From Nonomuraea endophytica (GTDB lineage Bacteria > Actinomycetota > Actinomycetes > Streptosporangiales > Streptosporangiaceae): DNA of 64,000 bases. Position 1 is the first letter of the stretch. Each line of letters begins with the position of its first letter. This document shows, one piece after another, positions 31,950 through 41,915 of this stretch. The notes under the pieces were generated by a model that made no database searches, was not told the DNA's origin, and worked only from the letters and a program-made list of their open reading frames with translations. Location of the stretch: contig NZ_JACHIN010000013.1 of the NCBI RefSeq assembly GCF_014203235.1, positions 246,925-310,924 of the forward strand, written 5' to 3'. The translations under genes were made by a program, and so were the position numbers.

Positions 31950-33314
31950 TTAGTTGTGGACGTGCAGGGGCTTGCCGGCCAGTGCCAGCATCGCCTCGCC
32001 CATGGCTTCTGACTGGGTGGGATGCGCGTGGATGAGCTGGGCGACCTCTGCTGGCAGCGCCTCCCAGTTGTAGATGAGCTGAGCCTCGGTGACGAGCTCG
32101 CCGATGCGGCGCCCGACCATGTGGACGCCCACGACCGGGCCGTCCTTCTGGGCGAGCACCTTGACGGCTCCGGAGGTGCCGAGGATCTGGCTCTTGGGGT
32201 TGCCCGCGAGGTCGTAGACCTGCTCGACGATCTCGATGCCCCGGTCGGCGGCCTGCTTGGAGGTGATGCCGACGGAGGCGACCTCGGGGTCGGAGTAGGT
32301 GATCCGCGGCACGCCCGCGTAGTCGATGGGCGGCGGGTTGAGCCCGGCGATGTGCTCGGCCACCAGGATGCCCTCGGCGAAGCCCGCGTGGGCCAGCTGC
32401 GGGGTGTCGATCAGGTCGCCGATGGCGTAGACGCCGGGGACGGAGGTCTGGCAGTGCTGGTCGACCACGACGGTGCCGCGCTCGATCTGGACGCCTTGCT
32501 CCTCGAAGCCCATGCCGGCCGAGACGGCGCCGCGGCCGACGGCCACGAGCAGTTGCTCGGCGTCGAGCGTCTTGCCGTTGGCGAGCGTCACCACCACGCC
32601 GGTGTCGGTGGTCTTGGCGCTGTCGAAGAAGACGCCGAGCTCGTACTTGATGCCGCGCCGGCGGAAGGCCCGCTCCAGCAGCTTGGAGCTGGACTCCTCC
32701 TCGGTCGGCAGCAGGTGCGGCAGCGCCTCGACGATGGTCACCTCGGCGCCGAACGAGCGGTAGACGCTGGCCAGCTCGACGCCGATGACGCCGCCGCCCA
32801 GCACGACGACCGAGCTCGGCACGCGCTCCATCACCAGCGTGTGCTCGCTGGTGATGACGCGCTCGCCGTCGATCTGCAGGCCGGGCAGCGACTTGGGCGC
32901 CGACCCCGTGGCGAGGACGACGGCGCCGCCCTCGTAGACCTCGGAGCCGACCTGGACGCGGTTGGCGCCGGCCAGGCGCCCCTCGCCCTCGACGACCGTC
33001 ACACCGGCCGACTTCAGCAGGCCCTGCACGCCCTTCCAGGCACGCGTGACGATCTTGTCTTTGAAGGCGTGGACGCCGGGCACGTCGATGCCCTCGAAGC
33101 GCGCCTTGACGCCGAAGGACTCGCTCTCGCGGGTCTCGTCGGCGACCTCCGCCGAATGCAGGAGGGCCTTGGTGGGGATGCATCCCCGGTGCAGGCAGGT
33201 GCCGCCGATCTTGTCTCGTTCGATCAGGGCGACCGACTTGCCCAACTCGGCCGCCCGGAGCGCGCAGGCGTAACCGCCGCTGCCGCCACCTAGGACGACG
33301 ATGTCGTAGGCCAC
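31950..33314 (-). CDS. lpdA: Dihydrolipoyl dehydrogenase (E3)
   Basis: 454-aa FAD flavoprotein that reoxidises lipoyl groups of 2-oxoacid dehydrogenase complexes. FAD loop GGGSGGYACA, redox disulfide GGTCLHRGC (Cys40/Cys45), NAD loop VLGGGVIGVE, second FAD motif VYAIGDL and the C-terminal catalytic His in IHAHPTQSEAMGE are all present. GTG 33314 has AAGGAG upstream. It is upstream of sucB in the same operon. Confidence 0.96.
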   Translation of the reverse strand: MAYDIVVLGGGSGGYACALRAAELGKSVALIERDKIGGTCLHRGCIPTKALLHSAEVADETRESESFGVKARFEGIDVPGVHAFKDKIVTRAWKGVQGLLKSAGVTVVEGEGRLAGANRVQVGSEVYEGGAVVLATGSAPKSLPGLQIDGERVITSEHTLVMERVPSSVVVLGGGVIGVELASVYRSFGAEVTIVEALPHLLPTEEESSSKLLERAFRRRGIKYELGVFFDSAKTTDTGVVVTLANGKTLDAEQLLVAVGRGAVSAGMGFEEQGVQIERGTVVVDQHCQTSVPGVYAIGDLIDTPQLAHAGFAEGILVAEHIAGLNPPPIDYAGVPRITYSDPEVASVGITSKQAADRGIEIVEQVYDLAGNPKSQILGTSGAVKVLAQKDGPVVGVHMVGRRIGELVTEAQLIYNWEALPAEVAQLIHAHPTQSEAMGEAMLALAGKPLHVHN

Positions 33315-33362
33315 AGGAAGGCTCCTTGTCGGGATCGTGATGCCGTCATCTTTTCATTTGTT

Positions 33363-34814
33363 TCAGGCGCTCGCGTGCCGCTCTGCGAGTCCGATGAGCG
33401 TCCGGGTGATGGCGCCGGTGCCGCCCTTGGGGGTGTAGCCGTGCGGCTCGCCCTTGTTGAAGGCGGGTCCGGCCATGTCGATGTGCGCCCACTTGACGCC
33501 GTCGGGCACGAACTCCTTGAGGAAGATTCCCGCGGCCAGCATGCTGCCCCAGCGCTCCGGCTGGAGGTTGGCGATGTCGGCGATGGGGGAGTCGAGGCCC
33601 TTGCGCAGTTCCTCGGGGAGCGGCATGCCCCAGGCGCCCTCGCCGACGGAGCCGGCCACGTCGACGACCAGTTCGCGCAGGTCGTCGTCGTTGGACATGA
33701 CGCCGGCGGTGCGCCAGCCGAGCGCGACGATCTGGGCGCCGGTCAGCGTGGCCACGTCCACGATGACGTCGGGCTCGTCCTCGGCGGCGCGGGCGATGCC
33801 GTCCATGAGGACCAGGCGGCCCTCGGCGTCGGTGTCGAGCACCTCGACGGTCTTGCCGCTGTAGCTGTGGATGATGTCGGAGGGGCGCTGGGCGGTGCCG
33901 CTGGGCATGTTCTCGGCGAGGCAGAGGTAGCCGACCGCGTTGACCTTGAGGCCGAGCTTGGCGATGCCGAGCAGGGCGCCGAGGACCGCACCCGCGCCGC
34001 CCATGTCAGACTTCATCCAGTCCATGGAGGCGGACGGCTTGAGGTTGAGCCCGCCGGTGTCGAACGTGATGCCCTTGCCGACGAAGGCCAGCGTCTTGGC
34101 GGCGTCGGCGTGGCTGTAGGACAGGCGTACCAGGCGGGGCGGGTTGACCGAGCCCTGGCCGACGGCGACGAGGCCGCCGAAGCCGCCGTTCCTGAGCTGG
34201 ACCTCGTCGAGCACCTCGACGTTCAGCCCGGCCTTGCCGCCCTCCTCCTCGGCGATCTCGGCGAAGCGCGCCGGGAACAGGTCGGACGGCGGGGTGTTGA
34301 CCAGGTCGCGGACCAGCGAGACGGACTCGGCCAGGACGCCGGCGCGCTCGGCGGCGCCGGCGGTCTCGGCGGCCAGCACGGTCAGCTCGCCGACCGGGTT
34401 CTTCTGCTCGCCGTTGGTGCGGTAGCGGGCGAAGGAGTAGGCGCCGAGCAGCCCGCCGAGCGCGACTGCCTCGGGCTCGCCGCCGAGCGCGAGCGCGGCG
34501 CGCGCGGTTCCGGCCAGCGACCGTACGGCGGCGCCGGCGGCCCGTCGTAGCGCCTCGGCGTCGGGGTCGTCGCCCAGCCCGATGGCGACCAGGAGCGGCG
34601 CGGTGATGGCGCCGAACGCCGGGATCTTGGCCAGTTCGCCGGCCTTGCCGGTGAAGCCCACCGCGGCGAGCGAGGCGGTCAGCTTCCCGCCGAAAGCGGC
34701 GTCGAGCCCTTCGGCGACGGGGCGTGGGCCCTCAGCGCCGGGGTGGAAACCGACGATCAGTGCGTCGGTGTCGAACGAGACGGGATCTGCTGAGTTCAGC
34801 CGCACAGTGGTCAC
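33363..34814 (-). CDS. pepA: Leucyl aminopeptidase (M17)
   Basis: 483-aa two-zinc cytosolic exopeptidase. The C-terminal catalytic domain shows GKGITFDTGGLNLKPSASMD, MKSDMGGAGAV and the signature DTDAEGRLVLMDGI (the first residue is more usually Asn). The N-terminal macrodomain-like region is less conserved, as expected. The start is set at GTG 34814, because the much longer upstream reading runs through the divergent GntR gene. It is a common neighbour of lpdA and cobS in streptomycete-type genomes. Confidence 0.94.
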   Translation of the reverse strand: MTTVRLNSADPVSFDTDALIVGFHPGAEGPRPVAEGLDAAFGGKLTASLAAVGFTGKAGELAKIPAFGAITAPLLVAIGLGDDPDAEALRRAAGAAVRSLAGTARAALALGGEPEAVALGGLLGAYSFARYRTNGEQKNPVGELTVLAAETAGAAERAGVLAESVSLVRDLVNTPPSDLFPARFAEIAEEEGGKAGLNVEVLDEVQLRNGGFGGLVAVGQGSVNPPRLVRLSYSHADAAKTLAFVGKGITFDTGGLNLKPSASMDWMKSDMGGAGAVLGALLGIAKLGLKVNAVGYLCLAENMPSGTAQRPSDIIHSYSGKTVEVLDTDAEGRLVLMDGIARAAEDEPDVIVDVATLTGAQIVALGWRTAGVMSNDDDLRELVVDVAGSVGEGAWGMPLPEELRKGLDSPIADIANLQPERWGSMLAAGIFLKEFVPDGVKWAHIDMAGPAFNKGEPHGYTPKGGTGAITRTLIGLAERHASA

Positions 34815-34898
34815 GTAAACCGATGCTATCCGCGCTTTCTGTCTAGTCACAAACAGGGGTTCATCCCATGAATCGCTGGTAGGCATCATCAAGGGAAT

Positions 34899-34919
34899 GG
34901 TGCTAGTGTCATTAGCACC
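34899..34919. promoter_or_regulatory. GntR/YtrA-type operator overlapping the start of the regulator gene
   Basis: Perfect inverted repeat GGTGCTA-N7-TAGCACC whose last base touches the ATG at 34920. A TAGTGT -10-like box lies inside it. This implies a leaderless or near-leaderless transcript that is repressed by its own product. Confidence 0.75.
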
Positions 34920-35267
34920 ATGCTGCTCACTCTGGACCTCAACGACGCCCGCCCCCTGCACGAGCAGGTGGCCGGCGCGATCAGGCGCGCCATCGGCGAC
35001 GGCTCGTACGCCCCCGGCGACCGGCTGCCGTCCGCCCGCGACCTGGCCGACGTGCTCGGCATCAACGCCAACACCGTGCTGCGCGCCCTGCGCGACCTGC
35101 GCGACGAGGGGTTGCTGGAGTTCAGGAGAGGGCGCGGGATCAGCGTGGCCGGCCAGCTGGACGGCCGTGCTCTGCTCGTTCAGCGCGCCCGCGAGCTGCT
35201 GGAAGAGGCCAGAAGATACGGCTACCGCCGTGACGACCTCATCGCGATTTTGGAGGAACTGCCATGA
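34920..35267 (+). CDS. GntR-family regulator, YtrA subfamily
   Basis: 115-aa regulator: winged HTH (PGDRLPSARDLADVLGINANTV, about 37-58, then LRDEGLLEFRRGRGI) plus the short C-terminal helix pair typical of YtrA proteins, which usually control neighbouring membrane or ABC-transport genes. An operator-like palindrome abuts the ATG. Coupled to the next gene by ATGA. Confidence 0.92.
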   Translation: MLLTLDLNDARPLHEQVAGAIRRAIGDGSYAPGDRLPSARDLADVLGINANTVLRALRDLRDEGLLEFRRGRGISVAGQLDGRALLVQRARELLEEARRYGYRRDDLIAILEELP

Positions 35268-36226
35268 CAACCCGGATCGTCGGCACGGTGTGGGGATTGA
35301 TCATCACCGCTGTGCTCGTCACGGTGCCCCTCTCCTTCCGTGACCGCCTGCCGGATCCGCTCGCCACCCACTGGTCCGACCGGGCCGACAGGTCCTCGTC
35401 GTTCACCCAGTTCATGCTGATGGCCGTCCTGCCGTGGGTGGTGACGTGGGCGGTGATGGTGGGCATGGCCCTGCACGGCCGGATGCTGCGCCGCCGCCTC
35501 AGCCGCGGCTACTGGTGGGGCTTCCTGGTCGGGGTCGGCCTGTTCGCCGTGGGCATCACGCTGACCACCGTCTACGCCAACCTCGACCGGCCCGTCTGGA
35601 CCGAGGCCGAGTTGCCGGCCTGGATCGTGCTGGCCGTCGTCGTGGCGGCCGCGAGCGGCGGGCTGGCCGCCGGCTTCCTCGGCAGGGGCGAGCCCGACCA
35701 GCCGCCGCCCGCCGGTGAGGCTCCGCCCAAGCTGCGGCTGCGCGCCGGTCAGCGGTCCGTATGGGTGAGCCGGGTCAGCAACCCCTGGCTGCTGGCCATG
35801 ACCGTGGTGGGCGGGGCGACGTTCATCGTGGCCGCGGGCGTGGCCTTCATCGGCGCCACCCCGGACACGGTCTGGGGCTCGCTGCTGTTCGCCAGTGCGG
35901 TGGTGTTCGTGTCCGGCCTGTTCACCAGCGCCGCCATCGTGCGGGTCACCGACGACGGGCTGGCGCTCGGCTTCGGCCCGTTCGGCTGGCCGGTGCGGCG
36001 GATCCGGCTGTCCAAGATCGAGAAGGCGTGGTCAGAGGTCCGCTACCCGAGCCAGGTCGGCGGCTGGGGCATCCGCGGGGTGCCCGGCATGGCCGCGATC
36101 ATGCTGCGCGGCGGCGACTGCCTCGTGCTGCGCTACCACTCCGGTGGCCAACTGCTCATCAGCGTCGACGACGCCCGGCGCGGCGCCTCGCTGATCAACG
36201 CCCTGATCGAGGAGAAAGTGGCGTGA
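35264..36226 (+). CDS. DUF1648/SdpI-like multipass membrane protein
   Basis: 320-aa protein with an N-terminal DUF1648 segment (RLPDPLATHWSDRADRSSSF, about residues 28-47) after a first membrane helix, then about five further helices and a C-terminal PH-like region (LSKIEKAWSEVRYPSQVGG). SdpI relatives confer immunity to toxic peptides or act as signalling proteins. Here the only context is co-transcription with a GntR regulator and a CPBP protein, so a role in envelope stress or peptide immunity is inference. Confidence 0.8.
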   Translation: MTTRIVGTVWGLIITAVLVTVPLSFRDRLPDPLATHWSDRADRSSSFTQFMLMAVLPWVVTWAVMVGMALHGRMLRRRLSRGYWWGFLVGVGLFAVGITLTTVYANLDRPVWTEAELPAWIVLAVVVAAASGGLAAGFLGRGEPDQPPPAGEAPPKLRLRAGQRSVWVSRVSNPWLLAMTVVGGATFIVAAGVAFIGATPDTVWGSLLFASAVVFVSGLFTSAAIVRVTDDGLALGFGPFGWPVRRIRLSKIEKAWSEVRYPSQVGGWGIRGVPGMAAIMLRGGDCLVLRYHSGGQLLISVDDARRGASLINALIEEKVA

Positions 36227-37104
36227 TGGCGCTCTTCCTGGTGGTCGCGTTCGGGCTGGCGTGGGCGTTCAGCCTGCCGCTGTGGCTCGGTGGCGGGCTG
36301 GCCTCGCCGGCGTTCATGATCAGTGCCACGGCGCTCATGTTCACGCCCACTCTGGGCGTGCTGGCGGTGTGGGCCAGGACCCGCACGCCGTTCCGTGAGT
36401 GGGCGCGCGAGAACGGCCTCACGTTCGGCCCCGACCGCCGCCGCACCCTCCTGCTCATGGCCGCGGCCTGGATCGGCACGCCGCTGGTGGTCGCGCTCTG
36501 CCTCGCGTTGAGCGCGGCGCTGGGGCTGGTCTCGCTGGACCTGGGCGGGCTCAGCCTGTTCAAGCAGGGCATGGAGGCGGCCGGCGTCCCGGTGCCCGCC
36601 GACGTGAGCGGGCTGGTGATCGCGCAGATCGTGTTCGCCGTGGTGGCCACGCCGCTGCTCAACGCGCTGCCCGTCCTCGGCGAGGAACTGGGCTGGCGTG
36701 GATGGCTGCTGCCGCGCCTGGTGGCCGCGCGCGGGGTGCTGGGCGGGTTGCTGCTGTCCGGGGTGATCTGGGGCGTGTGGCACTTCCCGATCACCTTGCT
36801 CGGCTACAACTATCCGGCGCTGGGTCCGTGGGCGGGGCCGTACTTCATCGTCACCTGCGTCCTGCTCGGGGTCACGATGGGCTGGCTGCGGCTGCGCACC
36901 GGCAGCGTGTGGCCCGCCGTGGTGGCGCACGGCGCGATCAACGGCGTCACGGGCACGTCCCTCCTGCTGGGCGATGCCGCCGCCCCGCCCAACCCGGCCG
37001 TCGTCGGCGTCACCGGCCTCGTGGGGTGGGTGGTCCTCGCCCTGCTGGGCGCGGCCCTGCTCAAGCTCTATCCGGTACGGCCCGCCGAACCGGCCACCAT
37101 CTGA
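36226..37104 (+). CDS. CPBP-family intramembrane metalloprotease
   Basis: 292-aa integral membrane protein with seven to eight helices. The three CPBP motifs are visible: GEELGWRGW (Glu153, Glu154, Arg158), GVIWGVWHFP (His186) and AHGAINGV near the C-terminus. Family members process membrane proteins or give bacteriocin immunity. The ATG at 36226 overlaps the previous stop as TGATG; a GTG one codon earlier is also possible. Confidence 0.88.
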   Translation: MALFLVVAFGLAWAFSLPLWLGGGLASPAFMISATALMFTPTLGVLAVWARTRTPFREWARENGLTFGPDRRRTLLLMAAAWIGTPLVVALCLALSAALGLVSLDLGGLSLFKQGMEAAGVPVPADVSGLVIAQIVFAVVATPLLNALPVLGEELGWRGWLLPRLVAARGVLGGLLLSGVIWGVWHFPITLLGYNYPALGPWAGPYFIVTCVLLGVTMGWLRLRTGSVWPAVVAHGAINGVTGTSLLLGDAAAPPNPAVVGVTGLVGWVVLALLGAALLKLYPVRPAEPATI

Positions 37105-37154
37105 ACCCCCGCCTTCAGACGAGCCCGGCCACCATCTGAGCCCCCTGCCTTCAG
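37090..37154. repeat. Direct duplication of about 30 bp across the CPBP stop codon
   Basis: Two copies (37090-37118 and 37125-37154, period 35) of ccggccaccatctga plus a Pro-rich tail ending gccttcag. The first holds the stop of the CPBP gene and the second ends in the cobS stop region. Confidence 0.75.
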
Positions 37155-37954
37155 GTGAGCAGGGCGCAGGTGACCAGGGCGGCGGTGGTGGCCGTCTCCA
37201 CCAGGGCGCCGAGAACGTCACCGGTGATCCCGCCCAGCCGTCGCCGCGCGTGCCCGAGCAGGGCCATGGCCGCCGCCAGCCCCGCCACCACCGCCAACGG
37301 CAGCACCACCGCGACCGGCAGCCAGCCGAGACCTGGCCGGGCGCCGGGCGAGCCGGGTAGCCAAGCCTGGAGGCCGACGGCCAGGGCGAGGATCAGGGTC
37401 AGCGTGGCGAGGGTGGTGGTCCAGCGGGCGGCGGGCCGTACCGTGGCGGCGACCATGGCGCCCAGGCCGTCGGGGCGGGCGGCGGGGACGTCCGCCCGGC
37501 AGGCCCACGTGAGCGCGAGGCGTCCCGTCGCACAGGCCGTGACCAGGGACGCCGCCCCCAGCCACGCGGGCAGGCCGGACAGGGCGGCGGCCTGGATGAG
37601 CAGGGTGAAGACCAGCGTCAGCACCCCGAACGGCCCGATGTCCGACTTTTTCATGATGTCGAGGGCTTGAGGTGCGGGCTTGCCGCTGCCCAGCCCGTCG
37701 GCGAGGTCGGCCAGGCCGTCCAGGTGCAGGCCCCGGGTGAGGAGGGCGAGCAGCCCCAGCGACAACGCGGCGGCCAGGAGCGGCGGCCCCGGCGACACCA
37801 GCGGCAGCAGCAACGGCACCGCCGCCACCACGCCCAGCACCAGCCCGGCCAGCGGCGCCAGCGCCATCGCCCGCCCGGCCACCTCCCGGTCCACCCGCGA
37901 GACCCGCACCGGGAAGACCGACAGCGTGCCGAACGCGAACCTCAGCCCGTCCAT
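37151..37954 (-). CDS. cobS: Adenosylcobinamide-GDP ribazoletransferase (cobalamin synthase)
   Basis: 267-aa inner-membrane enzyme that joins adenosylcobinamide-GDP to alpha-ribazole in the last step of the nucleotide-loop pathway. The conserved HLDGLADLADGLG motif, then KSDIGPFGVL, are diagnostic. Six or so membrane segments. ATG at 37954, two bases from the downstream end of the TPR-APH gene. Confidence 0.95.
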   Translation of the reverse strand: MDGLRFAFGTLSVFPVRVSRVDREVAGRAMALAPLAGLVLGVVAAVPLLLPLVSPGPPLLAAALSLGLLALLTRGLHLDGLADLADGLGSGKPAPQALDIMKKSDIGPFGVLTLVFTLLIQAAALSGLPAWLGAASLVTACATGRLALTWACRADVPAARPDGLGAMVAATVRPAARWTTTLATLTLILALAVGLQAWLPGSPGARPGLGWLPVAVVLPLAVVAGLAAAMALLGHARRRLGGITGDVLGALVETATTAALVTCALLT

Positions 37955-37956
37955 GC

Positions 37957-39282
37957 TCAGAACAGCTCGTCGATCAGCCGGTAGTAAGCCAGCTTGGCCT
38001 CGTCGGGCGCGTCCAGGCCATAGGCGGACAGGAAGGCGGCCACGGCCTCGGGCCCGAAGTCGCCGCTCAGGTCCCGCAGCGCGATGGCCAGGTCCCGGTA
38101 GCGGTCGGCCACGCCCAGCCGCGCCAGGTCGATGAGCACGCCGTTCGTCATCACGTTGGACGGGGTGAAGTCGCCGTGGGCCACGACCAGATCCTCCTGG
38201 TCCGGCCGCTCGGCCAGCAGCCGCTCGTAGACCTGCGTGGGCGTGCGGCCGAGGTTGTCGTCGTCGAAGTCGTCGGCGTCCACCCGCCCCTCGACCACGT
38301 TGCGCCGCGCCTGGGCGAGCAGTACGTCCAGCCGCCCGTCAAAAGGACAGTCCGCCACGGGTACGGCATGCAGCTCCCGCAACGCCCTGCCCATCGCCGC
38401 GCCGGGATCGTCCGAGGCCGCCAGCGTCTCGACCCCGGTGTCGGCGGTGACCAGCACGTCCCCCTCGAACGCCACCACCCCGGCCACCCCCGCCCGCTCC
38501 CGCAGCCACACCAGCCGCGCGTGCTCGGCCACCGCCTCCGGCCCCCGGCGGACGAAGTAGGAGCCCGCACGGGCCAGCGACCCGCTGGCGCCGTCATGGT
38601 CGTGATCCCACTCGGGCTCCTCACCCAGAAGCGCGGCGACAGAAGGCGGCAAAGGCACTACAAGCCCCGCAAGATCCACGTCCGCGAACAACCTCGCTTC
38701 CACCACCTCGCCGAACTCCCGCCCCGCCTCCGTCCCTTGGCCGAACTCCCGCCCCGCCTCCGTCGCCTGGCCGAACTCCTGGCGTGGATCGGGCGCCTGG
38801 CCGAACTGGCGGCGAAGCTCCGGCGTCCCGGCGAACCGCCGGTGGAGCTCCCGTGACTCGGCGAGTGCCTGCCTGGCCTCGTCGGGGCGGCCCTGCTCGG
38901 CCAGCGTCCAGCCCAGGCGCAGCAGCGGCAGAGCGGCCAGCTCGGGCGCCTGCGCCCTGGCGAGTTCCAGCGTCATCCGGCAGATCAGCTCAGAGCCCGG
39001 CAGGTCGCCGTCGTGCCGATACAGGTCGGCGAGGTCGGTCCGGGCGGCGATCACCTCGCCGGGCGACCCGGCCAGTTCCACCGCGCGCCGCAGGTGAACG
39101 GCGGCCCGCTCGTACTCGCCCAATGCCAGCAGCGCCACGCCCAGCGCCCGCTGCGACTCATGATCGACGGCCCCGTCGGCCGCCGCCCGCTCCACCAGCG
39201 CCCGGAGTTTCGGATGGTCCGCAACGACCATCCGCAGCCGTGCATCGTAGGTGATCAGTTGGCGGACCTTGTCACTCAGCAT
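37957..39282 (-). CDS. TPR domain fused to aminoglycoside phosphotransferase-like kinase
   Basis: 441-aa fusion. Residues 1-150 are TPR-like helical pairs (HESQRALGVALLALGEYERA); 151-200 are five decapeptide repeats of the type GQATEAGREF; 200-441 is an APH(3')-like kinase with AHGDFTPSN (catalytic Asp371) and LIDLARLGVADRYRDLAIA (Mg-binding Asp385). The small-lobe Lys expected around YFVRRG appears as Arg. It may phosphorylate an aminoglycoside or another small molecule; the TPR part could bind a partner. ATG 39282; divergent from the ABC ATPase. Confidence 0.8.
   Translation of the reverse strand: MLSDKVRQLITYDARLRMVVADHPKLRALVERAAADGAVDHESQRALGVALLALGEYERAAVHLRRAVELAGSPGEVIAARTDLADLYRHDGDLPGSELICRMTLELARAQAPELAALPLLRLGWTLAEQGRPDEARQALAESRELHRRFAGTPELRRQFGQAPDPRQEFGQATEAGREFGQGTEAGREFGEVVEARLFADVDLAGLVVPLPPSVAALLGEEPEWDHDHDGASGSLARAGSYFVRRGPEAVAEHARLVWLRERAGVAGVVAFEGDVLVTADTGVETLAASDDPGAAMGRALRELHAVPVADCPFDGRLDVLLAQARRNVVEGRVDADDFDDDNLGRTPTQVYERLLAERPDQEDLVVAHGDFTPSNVMTNGVLIDLARLGVADRYRDLAIALRDLSGDFGPEAVAAFLSAYGLDAPDEAKLAYYRLIDELF
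38683..38832 (-). repeat. Five 30-bp units encoding decapeptide repeats
   Basis: Successive units of about ten residues, each ending in an aromatic (RRQF, RQEF, GREF, GREF, RLFA), form the linker between the TPR and kinase parts. Two adjacent units are nearly identical in DNA, a sign of recent slippage. Confidence 0.8.
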
Positions 39283-39306
39283 GATTTAGGACGTTATCGT
39301 GGCCGG

Positions 39307-40107
<801 letters not shown>

Positions 40108-41063
40108 CACCAGCAGCTCGGTCAGCCTGTCCACGTACGGCCGCGCCGCCCCGCCCCGCCGCCGGGAGGTGGCCACCCCGATGAACCGCGACGGGCTGGG
40201 CGCCTCCAGCGTGAGCACGGCCAGATCGGACGCCCCGGTCAGGGCGATCTCCGGGATGAGCGCGACCCCGACGCCCGCCGACACGAGCGACTGCGCGAAG
40301 AAGTAGTCGGTGGCGCTGCACGAGACCCGCAGCTCGAACCCGGCCATCGTCGCGTACTGCCGCAGCAGGGCCATGGTTTTGAGGCAGCCGAGCACCCAGC
40401 GCTCCCCGCTCAGCTCGCCCAGGGCGACCCGCTCCCGCCCGGCCAGATGGTGCCCGCCCGGCAGGACCAGGCGCAGCGGGTCGCGTGCCAGCGGCGTCCA
40501 GTCGAGTCCCGAGCGGTCGCCGGGCCGGGCGGGCGGCAGGCCGTCGAAGTGGTAGGCGAGCGCCAGATCGGCCCGGCCGGCGCGGACCAGCGGGAGCGCG
40601 TCCTCGGGCTCGCCTTCGACGATGGTGAGCTCCACCTCGGGATGCTCGGCCACGAACGCGGCCAGCGCCTGGGGCAGCACGACCCGGCCGCCGCTGGTGA
40701 ACGCCGCCACGGTCAGCTGGGCGCGCGCGGCCGACAGGCGGTCGATGCGCTCCTGGGCGTCGCTCAGCTCGGCGGCGATGGCGTCGGCCGCCTCCACGAG
40801 CATGCGGCCGGGTTCGGTCAGCGTCACTCCGCGGGTGCTGCGCTCGACCACGGCGATGCCGAGCCCGCGTTCGAGCGCGGCGATCTGCTGCGAGACCGCC
40901 GACGGGGTGAAGCGCAGGGCGCCGGCGGCACGGTTGAAGCTGCCGTGCTTCGCCACCTCGCGGAGGATTTTCAGCCGGTGAACGTCAATCAACAGTTCTC
41001 CTAATGGCCGATTGAGTAGGTCATCACTACCACTGTCGACTATATGGTCGCATGCTGGCCCGC

Positions 41064-41915
41064 ATGAACGAGATCTGTGTCATCGGCGGCAGCCGCTACT
41101 TCGGGCGGCGGCTGATCGAGAACCTGCGCGACCACGGAGCTCGCGTCACCGTCGTCAACCGGGGCTCGTCCACGCCGCCCGAGGGGGTCACCCACCTGCG
41201 CGCCGACCGGGGTGACGAGGAGGCCATGCGGCTGGCGCTGGCCGGCCGTTCCTTCGACGCCGTCGTCGACCAGGTCTGCTACACCCCGCGGCACGCCGCC
41301 GTCGCCCGCCGGGTCTTCGAGGGCAAGACCCGGCGGTACGTGATGACCTCCACGGTCGAGGTCTACGCCGATCTCGGCGGCGGCGCGCCGTACCGGGAGG
41401 ACGCGCTCGACTTCACGGCCGGAATCGTCCGTGCGGACCTGCTCCGGGGCGGGGAACGTCACTATGGCGCGGGCAAGCGGCTGGCCGAGGCGGTGCTGCG
41501 GTCGGCGGGGTTCGTGTTCACGGCCGTGCGGACCGCCCACGTGCTCGGCGGGGACGATTTCACCGGGCGGCTCGACCACTACGTGCGGCGGGTGGACGCG
41601 GGGGTTCCGGTCGGGATCTGCGCCGATCCGCGTCCTGCCTCCTTCATCCACGAGCGTGAGATCGCCGCCTTCCTGGCCTGGGCCGCGCTCGGCGACTTCA
41701 GCGGGCCGGTCAACGCCTGCTCCCACGGCACGCTCGACGTCAGGCGGCTGTGCGAGACGATCGGGCGGCCGCTCTACACGCGCGGGGACTCGCCGTACTC
41801 CTTCGAGCGCGACTACACCATGGACAACGGCCGCGCCACCACACTCGGCTTCAGGTTCTCGAACGTCGGCGACTGGCTGCCCGGCGTCGTGCGGGAGACA
41901 CGTGCTTACGTCTGA
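41064..41915 (+). CDS. NAD-dependent epimerase/reductase-like protein
   Basis: 283-aa extended-SDR-like protein. The cofactor motif is GGSRYFGRRL near the N-terminus, followed by VTVVNRGSS, typical of the isoflavone-reductase/CSP41-like branch; YGAGKRLAE supplies the Tyr-x3-Lys-like pair. The substrate is unknown. ATG 41064 is preferred; ATG 41052 is in frame. It lies divergent from the LysR regulator and convergent with cobU. Confidence 0.82.
   Translation: MNEICVIGGSRYFGRRLIENLRDHGARVTVVNRGSSTPPEGVTHLRADRGDEEAMRLALAGRSFDAVVDQVCYTPRHAAVARRVFEGKTRRYVMTSTVEVYADLGGGAPYREDALDFTAGIVRADLLRGGERHYGAGKRLAEAVLRSAGFVFTAVRTAHVLGGDDFTGRLDHYVRRVDAGVPVGICADPRPASFIHEREIAAFLAWAALGDFSGPVNACSHGTLDVRRLCETIGRPLYTRGDSPYSFERDYTMDNGRATTLGFRFSNVGDWLPGVVRETRAYV

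Noticed and set aside
29778..32012. 744-aa plus-strand open frame spanning the 30 kb intergenic region
   Set aside because: Antisense to TIGR01777 and sucB; Gly/Arg-rich without domain features.
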